Origin: Meiothermus ruber DSM 1279
GTDB lineage: Bacteria; Deinococcota; Deinococci; Deinococcales; Thermaceae
NCBI RefSeq assembly: GCF_000024425.1
Contig: NC_013946.1
Location: 186,001 to 250,000, forward strand
Length of the DNA: 64,000 bases
Direction of reading: 5' to 3'
Part shown: positions 24,015 to 32,793 of the stretch, piece after piece
Numbering within the stretch: position 1 is the first letter of the stretch
Layout of the letters: every line of letters starts with the position of its first letter
Made by a program: the position numbers and the translations under genes
Notes under the pieces: model-generated
What the model saw: only the letters and a program-made list of their open reading frames with translations
Database searches by the model: none
Told to the model about the DNA's origin: nothing

Positions 24015-24152
24015 GATACCGTTTCCGCTTGAATCCTTCAGCTTTGGACGCAGTCATAGGTGAAGGATTCAAGCCGACCGAAGGGAGTAGAAAAGCATTT
24101 CGGTAGTATTGTTTAGGCTTGTCAAAGTGAACGATACTACCGAAATGCGTAT
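24015..24152 (-). repeat. 138-bp palindromic interspersed repeat, copy 1 (MITE-like)
   Basis: Read on the minus strand it starts ATACGCATTTCGGTAGTATC and ends ACGGTATC. It contains two stem-loops: GCATTTCGGTAGTATCGTT paired with its complement (one mismatch here) and CTTGAATCCTTCA/TGAAGGATTCAAG. An equally long copy lies inverted at 51147-51284, about 90% identical by eye, with most differences in the second loop. No gene inside. Confidence 0.9.
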
Positions 24153-24340
24153 AACACCCAGGGCTTCAGGCTGGCGGTTGGGCTCGAGGTGCTTCCATGA
24201 GCAAGCGGTGGTGGACCTTTTTTGGCTTCGCTGCCGCGTTCCTCCTTTCAACGCGGCAATACCCCAGTCCACAGTAAATGCCCAGCACGGCGGTTTTTCG
24301 CCGTACTGGGCAGTCTGCGGTGTCTCTGGCCAATGCCCCG
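24153..24340. other. Convergent intergenic region with a strong hairpin
   Basis: Holds a GCCGCGTT/AACGCGGC stem and, at 24279-24312, TGCCCAG-C-ACGGCG-GTTTTT-CGCCGT-A-CTGGGCA, a 13-pair stem with one mismatch. It lies between convergent genes and may terminate both, although it lacks a T-run. No gene is supported. Confidence 0.55.
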
Positions 24341-25648
24341 TCATGCCCCCAAGGGCAGGGCGGGTCGCAGGGTTTCGGAGCGGGGGATCGAATAGGTGAG
24401 CGCGCGGGCTTGCAGGACTTCGCGGGCGGCCCGCCGTCCGCTGGCATAGGCCCCGTGCACGGTGGCGGCCCAGGCGTTGGAGGCGGTGTGCTCGCCGGCA
24501 AAGAAGAGCCGGTTGCCCACCGGCTGGGCCAGGATGCGGCGGGCCTGGGAGGCCCCCACGCTGGCCTTGGAGTAGGCCCCCAGGGTGTAGGGGTCGTCCT
24601 GCCAGTGGGCCAGCCGGGCCCGGCGGGGGGTGAGGTCGGGGCGGCCTAAGGCCTGGCGCAGGGTTTGCAGGGCGCTTTGCAGGGCCTCTTCCTCGGGCAG
24701 GGCTAGGAGCTCACGGGCTTTGGGGCCGGTGGCCAGGGCGGTCAGAATCTCGAAGTTTACGCCGTGGCCAGCAGCGCTGCTCCACCACTCGTCGGGGCTG
24801 TGGCCGGGCACGTAGAGCTCCACAATGCCGGGCGGGAAGACCGGCCCATCGAACAAAAAGAAGAGCTTAACCGCATCGGTGAGGCCTAAGCGGTGCAGCG
24901 CTTCTTGCTTGGCCTCGGGCAGCTCGGGCACAAAACGAATCTTGCCGGCTTTCAGCACGCCCAGCGGCACGGCGATCACGGCCTGGTCGGCCAGGAAGAT
25001 CCGCCCGTCGGTGGTGAGGGCCTTGACGCCAAAAGGGCCCCACTCGAGCGTCTCCACCACGGCCCCCAGCCGGATGTCCAGTGAGGTCGCAAGTTTTATC
25101 GCTAGTTAATCGTAGCCCTCGAGGATGCGGTAATCCCCCTCCTCGGCGGACTTGTCGCACAGAAACTCCAGCGCGGCTTGCGCGCTGAGGGTTTCTGGAG
25201 CATCGAAGTCGGAGATGTACTCTTGCAGCTTGTAGGGGATTTTTTGGCCCTCGAGCCGGTTGCGCTGGAGGTACGCGGCCAGCGACTCCTCGCCGATGGC
25301 CTGGGGCCAGTCCACCAGCCGAATGTTGTTGTATCCCAGTTCCTCGCAGCCGACCTCGGCAATGGTGCGCAGGCTGCCATCCGGCAGGCGTACCAGGGTG
25401 TCGTCCTGCTGGTTGAAGTAGCGGGTGCGCAGGCCAAACTGTGCGGGAAGGGGATAGGTGGGAACCTGGCTGCTGTGGATGAATTCCGCGCCCAGCTCGA
25501 TAGGTACAGCAGCAAAACTTCTATCGGTGCGGATGCGTCCTCCGACGCGGTGTTGGGCTTCAAGAACAGTAACCTGATGTTTAGCTTTCTGTAGGTCTTG
25601 GGCCGCGGCCAGGCCGGCGGCTCCGGCGCCTATGACGAGCGTTTTCAT
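24341..25648 (-). pseudogene. Flavin amine oxidase, interrupted by an in-frame TAA
   Basis: The first 180 codons give an FAD-binding N-terminus (VIGAGAAGLAAAQDLQ and EAQHRVGGRIRTD) ending at ILEGYD. Codon 181 is TAA (25106-25108). The same frame then continues for 254 codons (ending at 24341) with the rest of a monoamine-oxidase-like enzyme, including the C-terminal FAD motif FFAGEHTASNAWAATVHGAY. The complete frame is 435 residues, normal for the family. As written it is a nonsense-mutated gene; a base error is possible. Substrate unknown. Confidence 0.88.
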
Positions 25649-26014
25649 GCGAATCTACCTTTTTACACTTCTGCAAACCTTTCTCCCGAGAATTGTTCTG
25701 GATGCTCGGGCATCACCCTGCCGACTTAGTCGCTCCATCGCACGGTGGCATACCGTGTGGTGGCAGTTCGTCGTATTGCTTGTAATCAAGGTCTAACCAG
25801 CAATGGGAAGTTCCTTGCGGTGTTCGATCAACCTCCTTTCTGGCTTGGTTTCCCCTTGGCGGGGTGGATTTAGTTTAGCTCGAGGCCCCAAAGCCCGATG
25901 AAGGATTACGCACAATTGAGGCAAAAACCGTATTTTTTGTTACGGCAAAGCACCGACAAACGAATCCTGGAGAACATAGTGCCATATTTCGCAAGTGCAT
26001 ATTTATTCAAATGG
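25649..26014. other. Intergenic region, no gene seen
   Basis: About 370 bases. It contains a small palindrome CACGGT-GGCAT-ACCGTG near 25740 and an AT-rich part from 25900. No frame with coding character or known RNA fold is visible. It may be the decayed remnant of something, but I cannot identify it. Confidence 0.4.
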
Positions 26015-26052
26015 AAAAATGCGGCCCGAGCGAACAGCGAGAAGCGGGCCGC
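26015..26052 (-). terminator. Terminator of the 26118-26630 gene
   Basis: On the minus strand GCGGCCCG pairs with CGGGCCGC (26021-26052) and is followed by ATTTTT (26015-26020), a Rho-independent terminator just below the gene's stop. Confidence 0.75.
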
Positions 26053-26117
26053 ACTCGGGTAGACCCGGCACGCCACGACGAGCGCGGGGATGATTAGCCA
26101 TGCGCTGGGGTGGGTCT

Positions 26118-26630
26118 CTATTGGGATGTGTATGCACTCGAGGTCGGCAGCTCGAGCAGGGCCAGAATTTTTTCCAGCCGCTCACGCTCGCTCATAAACC
26201 CCAGCCCCCGGCGCCGCACCAGCCAGGCGCGCAGGGCCTGCTGGCGGTGGGGCAGGCCCCGCAGGCGGCACAACCCGTCCAGCCCGTGCACAAAGGCCCC
26301 CACCGTCTCGCTGCTGTACGAACACACCGGACAGCCCAGGTACATGGGGTTGGAGTCGTACTGAAAAACCAGCCGGCCCCGGTGGTAGGCCCAGAGCAGC
26401 AGGGCGCTGTCCTCGAGGTTCATCACCGCCAGGGCGGTGCAGTGGAGCTTTTCGGAGAGCTGGGCTGCACGCTCCGCAAAACCCGCCTGCTGCTGGCACA
26501 GATGCTCCAGGTCGGGCTCGAGCGGGGGGTATAGCCACCAGTAGTCGCCGCAGGACACAGCCCTCAGGTTTTCTAATTCCCGGTGGGCCGCACCGGGCAC
26601 GCCCCACAGGAGGATGTACGGCCTGGGCAT
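26118..26630 (-). CDS. Unknown 170-residue protein
   Basis: No recognised family, no signal peptide. The N-terminus PYILLWGVPGAAHRELENL and an Arg-rich C-terminal third (RQQALRAWLVRRRGLGF) give a mixed alpha/beta character; three Cys occur at CGDYWW, GCPVCSY. CATAAT lies five bases before the ATG on the coding strand, consistent with a leaderless start. It follows the fbc operon terminator and has its own terminator, so it is a single-gene unit. Confidence 0.7.
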   Translation of the reverse strand: MPRPYILLWGVPGAAHRELENLRAVSCGDYWWLYPPLEPDLEHLCQQQAGFAERAAQLSEKLHCTALAVMNLEDSALLLWAYHRGRLVFQYDSNPMYLGCPVCSYSSETVGAFVHGLDGLCRLRGLPHRQQALRAWLVRRRGLGFMSERERLEKILALLELPTSSAYTSQ

Positions 26631-26651
26631 GCTTTATTATGCAGCGGAACC

Positions 26652-26677
26652 AAAAAAAGCGCTCCACAGGGGAGCGC
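26652..26677 (-). terminator. fbc operon terminator
   Basis: On the minus strand GCGCTCC pairs with GGAGCGC across a short loop and is followed by seven T (26652-26658). It is 19 bases after the fbcB stop. Confidence 0.9.
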
Positions 26678-26695
26678 CTTGGGACGGAACAAGCC

Positions 26696-27985
26696 TTAAT
26701 CGTCGGCAGCAGAGCCTTTGCCAGTCAGCTTAATCTCGGGCTCCCGGTTCCAGTCCTTGCCGTAGATGGCCTTCATGATGATGTAGCAGACCACCCCGGT
26801 AACGATGGGCACGATAAAGACCAGTACCCACAGCAGCCCGTTGGAGAGGCCCAGATCCACCTTGTAGCCGGCCAGGGTGCTCATGATGTAGAACATCAGC
26901 ATCCCCACCACAAAGCTGGTGCGGAAGGGGTGCTGGCTGGGGAGCTCGAGGTAGCGCTGTTTCTCTTTGGAGTAGTCCAGGAAGGGAATGGCCAGGGCCC
27001 CCAGGATGATAACCGTGGGCACCAGGATACCGCCCCAGAACTGCGGGCCAAAGGTGGCCCCCAGGAACTCAAAGCGCCAGTTGGCCGGGATGATCTGCAG
27101 AATCCCGTAGATCCACATGAAGTACCAGTCGGGCTTGACCGCTGGGGTGTTGGCGGTGGGGGGGCCAAAGGCCTGCACCGGGTGGGCCAGGAAAGCCCCG
27201 GCGATGAAGGTGGTCACGGCGATGTAGACCAGAAACAGAATGCCCATCATCGCGGCCTGCTGCGGGAAGAGCGGCACGCCCACGATCTTGCCCGGTGCCA
27301 CCTTTTCGGCGTACTTGGGCTGGGTGTGCTTCTGCTTGATCATGATGGTCAGGTGCGCGCCAATCAGGGCGATCAGGGCCAGCGGCAGCCAGAGCACGTG
27401 GATGGGGAAGAGCCGGGGGATGGTCTGGGTGTTGGTGGGCGAAAGCTCACCAGCAAAGAGGATATCCGAGAGCAGCTTGCCCACCCAGGGGGCCGCCGCG
27501 CCAATCTCGTAGCCGATCTTGGTGGCGGTGAGGGCGTAGTTGTCGAAGGGCAGGGCGTAGCCGGTGAAAGCCGTGATGATGGCGAGCACCAGCAAAAACA
27601 CCCCCACAATCCAGTTCAGCTCGCGGGGGTTTTTGTAGGCCCCGGTGAGGTGGATGCGCAGCATGTGCAGGAAGGCGGCGGCGATCATGATGTGGGCGGC
27701 CCAGTGGTGCAGCGAGCGGATCACCGCCCCAAAGGGCAGCGAGTCGATGTAGAGAATCGAGTAGTAGGCCGCCGGCACTTCCTGCCCGCCCGAGAGCGAG
27801 CCCGAGACCGGGCGGATAGAGGGTTCGTAGTTGAGGGTCAGGAAAATGCCGGTGAGCACCAGGGTGACAAAGGAAAACAGGGTGATCTCGCCCAGGAAAA
27901 ACGAGTGGTGCACCGGGAAGGCCTTGCGGAAAGCCTTGGCGTATAGCTTTCCGATGCTCAAGCGATCATCTAACCACTGATACAT
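26696..27985 (-). CDS. fbcB: Cytochrome b subunit of the bc complex
   Basis: 429-residue integral membrane protein that carries both b haems and the quinol and quinone sites. Visible hallmarks are the haem-ligand region SLHHWAAHIMIAAAFLHMLR, the second His pair around FPIHVLWLPLALIALIGAH, and the quinol-site PDWYF (KPDWYFMWIYG). Extra C-terminal helices follow, as in the Thermus cytochrome b. It is last in an operon of four genes transcribed right to left. Confidence 0.95.
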   Translation of the reverse strand: MYQWLDDRLSIGKLYAKAFRKAFPVHHSFFLGEITLFSFVTLVLTGIFLTLNYEPSIRPVSGSLSGGQEVPAAYYSILYIDSLPFGAVIRSLHHWAAHIMIAAAFLHMLRIHLTGAYKNPRELNWIVGVFLLVLAIITAFTGYALPFDNYALTATKIGYEIGAAAPWVGKLLSDILFAGELSPTNTQTIPRLFPIHVLWLPLALIALIGAHLTIMIKQKHTQPKYAEKVAPGKIVGVPLFPQQAAMMGILFLVYIAVTTFIAGAFLAHPVQAFGPPTANTPAVKPDWYFMWIYGILQIIPANWRFEFLGATFGPQFWGGILVPTVIILGALAIPFLDYSKEKQRYLELPSQHPFRTSFVVGMLMFYIMSTLAGYKVDLGLSNGLLWVLVFIVPIVTGVVCYIIMKAIYGKDWNREPEIKLTGKGSAADD

Positions 27986-27994
27986 ACTCCCTCC

Positions 27995-28639
27995 CTATAC
28001 GTCGGCGCCGGGCTTGCCCAGGAACTCGCCCGCCACCACCACCTTGCCCCCCTCCACCTTAACCGGCAGTTGGGGAACGGGGGCCGGCACGGGGCCCCCC
28101 ACCACCTTGGCCTGGTTGTAGATGTCATACCGGCCGCCGTGGCAGGGGCAGAGCCAGGTGTCGTTCTGCCACAGGCTCACCGTACAGCCCAGGTGTTTGC
28201 AGACCGCCGAGTAGGCCAGCACCCCTTCAGGGGAGGCGTGCTGGCGGGTCTCCGGGCTCATCTTGGCCGGGTCGGCCAGGATGACCATGATGGTGTTGGT
28301 GATCAGGTCTTTTTTGACCACGTTCTCGGGGCTTTTGGGGAAAGCGATGATGAAGGGGATTCTTTCCCGTTGAGCAGCCCGCAGGTCGTCCAGCGTAATC
28401 TCTTGCTCGGCTTTGGGGCCGGTGGCAAAAACCAGGACATCACCCACTGCCACCGGTTCTTTGCTGGGAATCTTTTCTTCGCGGGGCATCAGACCCGCAC
28501 CCACCCACAGGGTCGAGAGCACCGCGGCCCCTGCGCTCACACCGATGGCCGCCTGCAGGATGGCCCGGCGGGTGGCGTGGGCCTGGGGGTCTTCGGTATG
28601 GTGCTCGTGGTGATGGGCAGTGGCTTCATGATCGGCCAT
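27995..28639 (-). CDS. fbcF: Rieske iron-sulfur protein
   Basis: 214 residues. A His-rich N-terminus is followed by a twin-Arg-like RRAIL and a single anchoring span (about 29-50). The 2Fe-2S site is CKHLGC (C147, H149, C152) and CPCHGG (C164, C166, H167). The redox domain faces outside the membrane. I use ATG 28639, which has GGAGGA seven bases upstream, not the TTG 15 bases earlier that overlaps this site. It passes electrons from quinol to the cytochrome c subunit. Confidence 0.95.
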   Translation of the reverse strand: MADHEATAHHHEHHTEDPQAHATRRAILQAAIGVSAGAAVLSTLWVGAGLMPREEKIPSKEPVAVGDVLVFATGPKAEQEITLDDLRAAQRERIPFIIAFPKSPENVVKKDLITNTIMVILADPAKMSPETRQHASPEGVLAYSAVCKHLGCTVSLWQNDTWLCPCHGGRYDIYNQAKVVGGPVPAPVPQLPVKVEGGKVVVAGEFLGKPGADV

Positions 28640-28663
28640 TGTCAAATCCTCCAAACTCCTGTG

Positions 28664-29155
28664 CTACCAGGGGAAGTCGCTTTTCTCGTCCTCAGCCAGA
28701 ACTTCTTCTGGTACGAAGTATTTTTTGTAGATGGCAATGAGCAGGGCCAGGATAAGCATCATCGAGGCAAACACCCCGGCCTGTAAGGTGGTGGCGTTGT
28801 AGTAGCCAATCTCGGGGTTGTTGGCGAACACCAAAGTGCGCACGAAGAAGCCCGAGAGCATCACCAGTAGAAGCGAGAGCACCACCCCGGCCACCATCGG
28901 CAGGCTGCTGGGCTCAGGTTCGTGTTTGCCGGGGCGCAGCTCGGAGCCCTCGAGCCAGTTGCTCAACAGCCCGATAAATCCATAAATGAACAGCACCATG
29001 GCAAAGGCCATCAGCCCGATGTTGCCCACCGTGAGGTGGGGCACCACCCCGGCCTCGTGCACCACCCGCATCCGGTCGTTGAGGTAGGCCATCAGAAACA
29101 ACGCCGCTGAGAAGACCAGGGCGAAGTAGGGAACCACCGTATCGTTGCGGTACAT
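28664..29155 (-). CDS. fbcX: FbcX-like membrane subunit of the bc complex
   Basis: 163 residues with four likely membrane spans (about 9-24, 44-65, 87-107 and 126-145). It occupies the position of fbcX in the Thermus thermophilus fbcC-X-F-B operon. The function of FbcX is not defined. The start MYRNDTVVPYFALVF is well placed after the fbcC stop. Assignment rests on position and membrane topology. Confidence 0.82.
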   Translation of the reverse strand: MYRNDTVVPYFALVFSAALFLMAYLNDRMRVVHEAGVVPHLTVGNIGLMAFAMVLFIYGFIGLLSNWLEGSELRPGKHEPEPSSLPMVAGVVLSLLLVMLSGFFVRTLVFANNPEIGYYNATTLQAGVFASMMLILALLIAIYKKYFVPEEVLAEDEKSDFPW

Positions 29156-29169
29156 CTTCCCTCCAGGGT

Positions 29170-29925
29170 TTAGCGGGCCGCCTTGAACTCGTCGGGCGTC
29201 ACACCGCCAAACTTGTTGCTCCAGCTATTCTTGATATAGGTGGCAACTGCGGCCAGTTCCTCATCGGAGAGCCGGGCAAAGGAGGGCATGCCCCCCTTGC
29301 CTTTGAGCAGAATGTTGATGGTGTAGGCCTTATCGGCCACGTTCTTGCTGCCGTCCAGGGCCGGGAAGACCCCCGGCAGGCCCTTGCCGGTGGGCTGGTG
29401 GCAGCCGGCGCAGTTGGCGCTGTAAACCTGCTCGCCTTTGGCTTTAAGGGCTTCGTCCACGGCCGCCACCGCCCCGCCGTGATCGCCCCCATGGGCCCCT
29501 GCCTCGGCGGCAGCGGGGGGTTTGGCTACTTCCTCGAGGGTTTTGTTGGTCACGCCAGTTGCGGCAAAGAAGAGCCAGATCCCGCCCAGAATTACAGCGG
29601 TGGCGATGGCCGCGCCCAGCCCGGGGAAGCGCTCGCGGCCGGGCTTCACATCGGGGTCGGCCACCCGCAGGGTCACGTCCAGGGTGCCCGAGACCTCCTT
29701 ACCCTCCTCGAGGCCCTGCAGCAGCACCCCCGGGGTGTTGGCTACCTTAAAGGGCACTTCCTTTACTTCCTGCGCGCCGTTGGTGTAGTAGGTAACCACC
29801 CGCAGCAGGTGTTCCCCATCGCTTAGTGAGCGGGTGTCGTAGGTGACTTTGAAAGGGGGTTGGGTGAGCACCTGCACAGGTTCGGCGCCGCCATCCAGAT
29901 ACACTTCGATTCGCTCAATCGGCAT
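29170..29925 (-). CDS. fbcC: Membrane-bound cytochrome c of the bc complex
   Basis: 251 residues. Residues 5-65 look like an Ig-type beta sandwich (VYLDGGAEPVQVLTQPPFKV). One membrane span follows at about 101-121. The C-terminal class I cytochrome c domain has C172-A-G-C175-H176 as haem site and M213 (GGMPSF) as likely sixth ligand. There is no N-terminal signal peptide. It is first in the operon and replaces cytochrome c1. The Ig-like N-terminal domain, on the cytoplasmic side if the single span is the only one, is unusual. Confidence 0.9.
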   Translation of the reverse strand: MPIERIEVYLDGGAEPVQVLTQPPFKVTYDTRSLSDGEHLLRVVTYYTNGAQEVKEVPFKVANTPGVLLQGLEEGKEVSGTLDVTLRVADPDVKPGRERFPGLGAAIATAVILGGIWLFFAATGVTNKTLEEVAKPPAAAEAGAHGGDHGGAVAAVDEALKAKGEQVYSANCAGCHQPTGKGLPGVFPALDGSKNVADKAYTINILLKGKGGMPSFARLSDEELAAVATYIKNSWSNKFGGVTPDEFKAAR

Positions 29926-30106
29926 TGCTTGATTCCTCCTGGCCAGGCCCGTTCAGGGGGGCTGGGCACTGCTTTCAAGACTACCAGAAAATTAGGGGCC
30001 TGCGCCCCGGTAAGACCATCATAAAAACTCGTTGAGGGGCAAATGTCCCTAGCAGGGGCTGCAACAATAAAAGCTTGCGTGCCCCAAATTGTAGCTTGGA
30101 GTAAGT

Positions 30107-30868
30107 TTAGGAATTGGCCCGTAACAGGGCCACGCTCCGGCGCACACCCCCCTCGCCGCCCGATACCTCGAGGGCCGCAGTACCGCCGAAGTTTTCCAGC
30201 AGCTTCCGCACCCAGGCCCAGTCCACGGCCCCTTCCCCACAGGGCAGGTGCTCGTCTTGGATGCCCCGGTTATCGTGCAGATGAAGATGCAGCAGGCGGT
30301 GGCCCAGCAGGTGGTGGTACTCCTGGGGGCCGGTGGGGCCCCGCTGGATAAGCGCGTGGCCCACATCCAGGCAGAAGCCGTACTGGGGGTGGGCCTCCAG
30401 CAGGTTCCGCAGTTCGCTGGGGGTTTCAAGCAGATCGGTTGTCTCAAGACCCAGGTTTTCCAGCGCCACCGGTATGGCCAGCTCGAGCTGCTCGAGGGCC
30501 TGATGGGCGAGCTGGTGGGCGTGGTTCACGGCCTCGGGCAGCCGCAGCGGAACCAGGCCGGTGTGCAGCACCCCGCAGGCCGCGCCGATCTGGGCCCCGA
30601 ACTCGATGGCCCGCTGGGTGCGCTCGAGGGAGAGCCGCCGCACCTCCGGCACCAGCGAGACCAGGTTCCAGTCCACAAAAGGCAGGTGTACGGTAAACCC
30701 CACCCCGGCGGCCCGGCCCATCTCAGCCAGCTCCCGGGCCTTGGGCAGCCGGGGATCCATCTCGTGCTGGTCAAAGGCGATTTCCAGAAACAGGCCCAGC
30801 TCGGCGGCCAGCTCGAAGGATTGCCGGTAGTTGAGACCAGCGGTAAGGGGACTAAAACCCAGTTTCAT
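30107..30868 (-). CDS. Sugar phosphate isomerase/epimerase-like TIM barrel
   Basis: 253 residues of the xylose-isomerase-like TIM-barrel family (AP endonuclease 2 superfamily). Strand-end motifs with metal ligands are visible: FTVHLPFVDWN, VALENLGLET, GFCLDVGHAL and LHLHLHDNRG. Glu, Asp and His positions are those expected for a divalent metal site. Substrate cannot be inferred. It stands alone between the fbc operon and an unknown operon on the same strand. Confidence 0.82.
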   Translation of the reverse strand: MKLGFSPLTAGLNYRQSFELAAELGLFLEIAFDQHEMDPRLPKARELAEMGRAAGVGFTVHLPFVDWNLVSLVPEVRRLSLERTQRAIEFGAQIGAACGVLHTGLVPLRLPEAVNHAHQLAHQALEQLELAIPVALENLGLETTDLLETPSELRNLLEAHPQYGFCLDVGHALIQRGPTGPQEYHHLLGHRLLHLHLHDNRGIQDEHLPCGEGAVDWAWVRKLLENFGGTAALEVSGGEGGVRRSVALLRANS

Positions 30869-30963
30869 ATAGAAAAACCGGGTGGATTATACCGCCTGGG
30901 CGTTGGGGGTATGGCGTTACATGGTCTGCGGGGCTGGCTTAACTCTGGAACAGTGCAGGTTTT

Positions 30964-32781
30964 TCAGAACTCCTCATCCCACTCCACGATGGTCTCGCTG
31001 GTCAGGCCGGGGTGCGGCTTGGTGCTGGCGGCGGCCCCCGCTGCACTGCCCGCAGCGGTCTGGGCTAAGGTGGAGCTGCGGCTGCGCTGTACTGGGGTGC
31101 GCTGGTTTTGCAACAAACCGAACTGGGTTGCGATGCCCCGCAGGCCAATGGTGGCGAAGATGATCACCAAGAACACCGTCAGGCCCCAGAACAACTGGGC
31201 CACCAGGTTTTGCTGAATGGACAGGTTGGTGAGAACGCCCAGGAAAGGCAGCCGACCGTAGCGCGGGTCGGACAGGATGGAGCCGATGTAGGATAGGCCT
31301 TCCATCATGGCTGGCAGCAGCAGGAAGAAAAAGGCCAGGCCCAGGAGGCGCCAGTAGACGTTGCGCCCGCCGAAGGTCAGCTTAAGCAGGTAAAGCGGGA
31401 AGAAGGCCAGCAGTCCGGCCAGGATGAACAGAAAAGCCCGGGGGATGCCCAGGATGGTTTGCAGCAGCCAGATCTGCAGGCTATGGAAAGCCCCTAGGCT
31501 CCTGCCCTCCAGAACCAGGGCGTTTTCCAACAGCTCCCCCGAAAGCACCGTGAAGTCGCTGGTGCGCAGACCCACGGCGTTCTCGGCCAGGTCGAGCACC
31601 CGGTTGGTGCGTTGGGCCAGCTCGGGTCGCAGGGCCTCGATTAGGGGAGCGATGGCTGTTCTGTAGCGGGCGCTGACCTGGGCCAGGGTGCGGCGGGCGA
31701 GGTCGGTCTGCCCGTTTTCAACCTGGGCCTGGGCTTCCAGCAGGCGTCCGCGCACCTCCAGCAGGGCCCGTTTCCAGTCGTCAATGCTGTAAACGCCGGC
31801 CCCTGTCAGGCTGTCGGCCACACGCTCGAGCTGGCGGCTATCTTTGATCAGAAAGCGCAGATCCCCCAGCAATTGCTGGTAGGCATCCGGGGTAGAGGCC
31901 GCCTGGACGGCCGGGCGGGTTTGCACTGCAATGGCCGGGGCCGTTTCCCTGGGGGCCGGGGGGGTGCGGGGGGCCTCTAGGCGAACCCCCCCAGCGGCCG
32001 GGGGGGTTTGGGTGGTGGTGGTGGGGTTACTTCGCCGCTGGCTCTGGGGGCTCGAGGCCGCTCTTAGGAAGTTCTGTGCCTGGGTTAACAGCCCCTGCAC
32101 ATCGGTCTTGAAACCACCCAGGTTACCGCTGGACAGTTTGCCCAGGGCATCCACAAAGGCTTTGGCGCTGAGCCCGCGGGCGCGGGGCGAGTCTTGCACG
32201 ATCAGGTAGAGGGCATAGGCCCGGGTGGCCTCGAGGTAGGCCCGCACCGCACTGGTCTGGGCCTGGGCCCGCTGGAGGGCGTTGGCGATGCCCTGGGCAT
32301 AGGTGCGCTCAAACAAACGGCGCACCCCCTCCAGGTTGTTCGCGGCGGCCAGGGTTTGTACCTGGGCCTGCAGGCTGTTGGGCAGCCCGCTGGCCGCGAG
32401 CACCTTGGGCAGCAGGCGCCCCGCATCCTCGGTGTTGCCCTTGTCGAGGGCGTTGAAGTAACCATCGTACAGGGCCTTGCCCAGGATGGCCTTGATGATC
32501 TGGATGCGGGCCTCGAGGTCGGCGCTGCTGCGGCGCGCTAAAGCCTGGCGGGCGTCGGCCAGGGACTGCTGTATGCCTTCACGCAGCACCGGGGGCAATT
32601 CACCGGCCCCTTTGCGGAAGTTGTCCTCGGCTTGCGCCAGGAGCTCGAGGGCCCGTGCAGGGTTGCTGTTTTGTAGCGTGCGCACCTGATCCAAGATGGG
32701 TGCGAGCTGGTCGTACAGGGTGAGGGCCGGAGCGGCCCAGGCCAGGCTAAATAGCGCGATTATCGCGAACCAACGCTTCAT
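30964..32781 (-). CDS. Exported helical protein with C-terminal membrane domain, unknown
   Basis: 605 residues. A signal peptide (WFAIIALFSLAWAAPA) is followed by a long alpha-helical extracytoplasmic region, a Pro/Thr/Ala-rich linker (about 255-300), another helical region, then several membrane spans between about 440 and 560, and a polar acidic tail. No family recognised. ATG 32781 is eight bases after AGGAGG; ATG 32787 is only two bases from it. It is co-transcribed with the Roadblock-like gene upstream. Confidence 0.75.
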   Translation of the reverse strand: MKRWFAIIALFSLAWAAPALTLYDQLAPILDQVRTLQNSNPARALELLAQAEDNFRKGAGELPPVLREGIQQSLADARQALARRSSADLEARIQIIKAILGKALYDGYFNALDKGNTEDAGRLLPKVLAASGLPNSLQAQVQTLAAANNLEGVRRLFERTYAQGIANALQRAQAQTSAVRAYLEATRAYALYLIVQDSPRARGLSAKAFVDALGKLSSGNLGGFKTDVQGLLTQAQNFLRAASSPQSQRRSNPTTTTQTPPAAGGVRLEAPRTPPAPRETAPAIAVQTRPAVQAASTPDAYQQLLGDLRFLIKDSRQLERVADSLTGAGVYSIDDWKRALLEVRGRLLEAQAQVENGQTDLARRTLAQVSARYRTAIAPLIEALRPELAQRTNRVLDLAENAVGLRTSDFTVLSGELLENALVLEGRSLGAFHSLQIWLLQTILGIPRAFLFILAGLLAFFPLYLLKLTFGGRNVYWRLLGLAFFFLLLPAMMEGLSYIGSILSDPRYGRLPFLGVLTNLSIQQNLVAQLFWGLTVFLVIIFATIGLRGIATQFGLLQNQRTPVQRSRSSTLAQTAAGSAAGAAASTKPHPGLTSETIVEWDEEF

Positions 32782-32793
32782 GATCATAACCTC

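Noticed and set aside
24109-24399. 96-codon plus-strand frame covering the repeat end
   Set aside because: It spans a palindromic repeat and the antisense of the amine oxidase; no coding signal.
26639-27946. 435-codon plus-strand frame over fbcB
   Set aside because: Antisense shadow of cytochrome b; Gly/Gln/His-rich with no recognisable domain.
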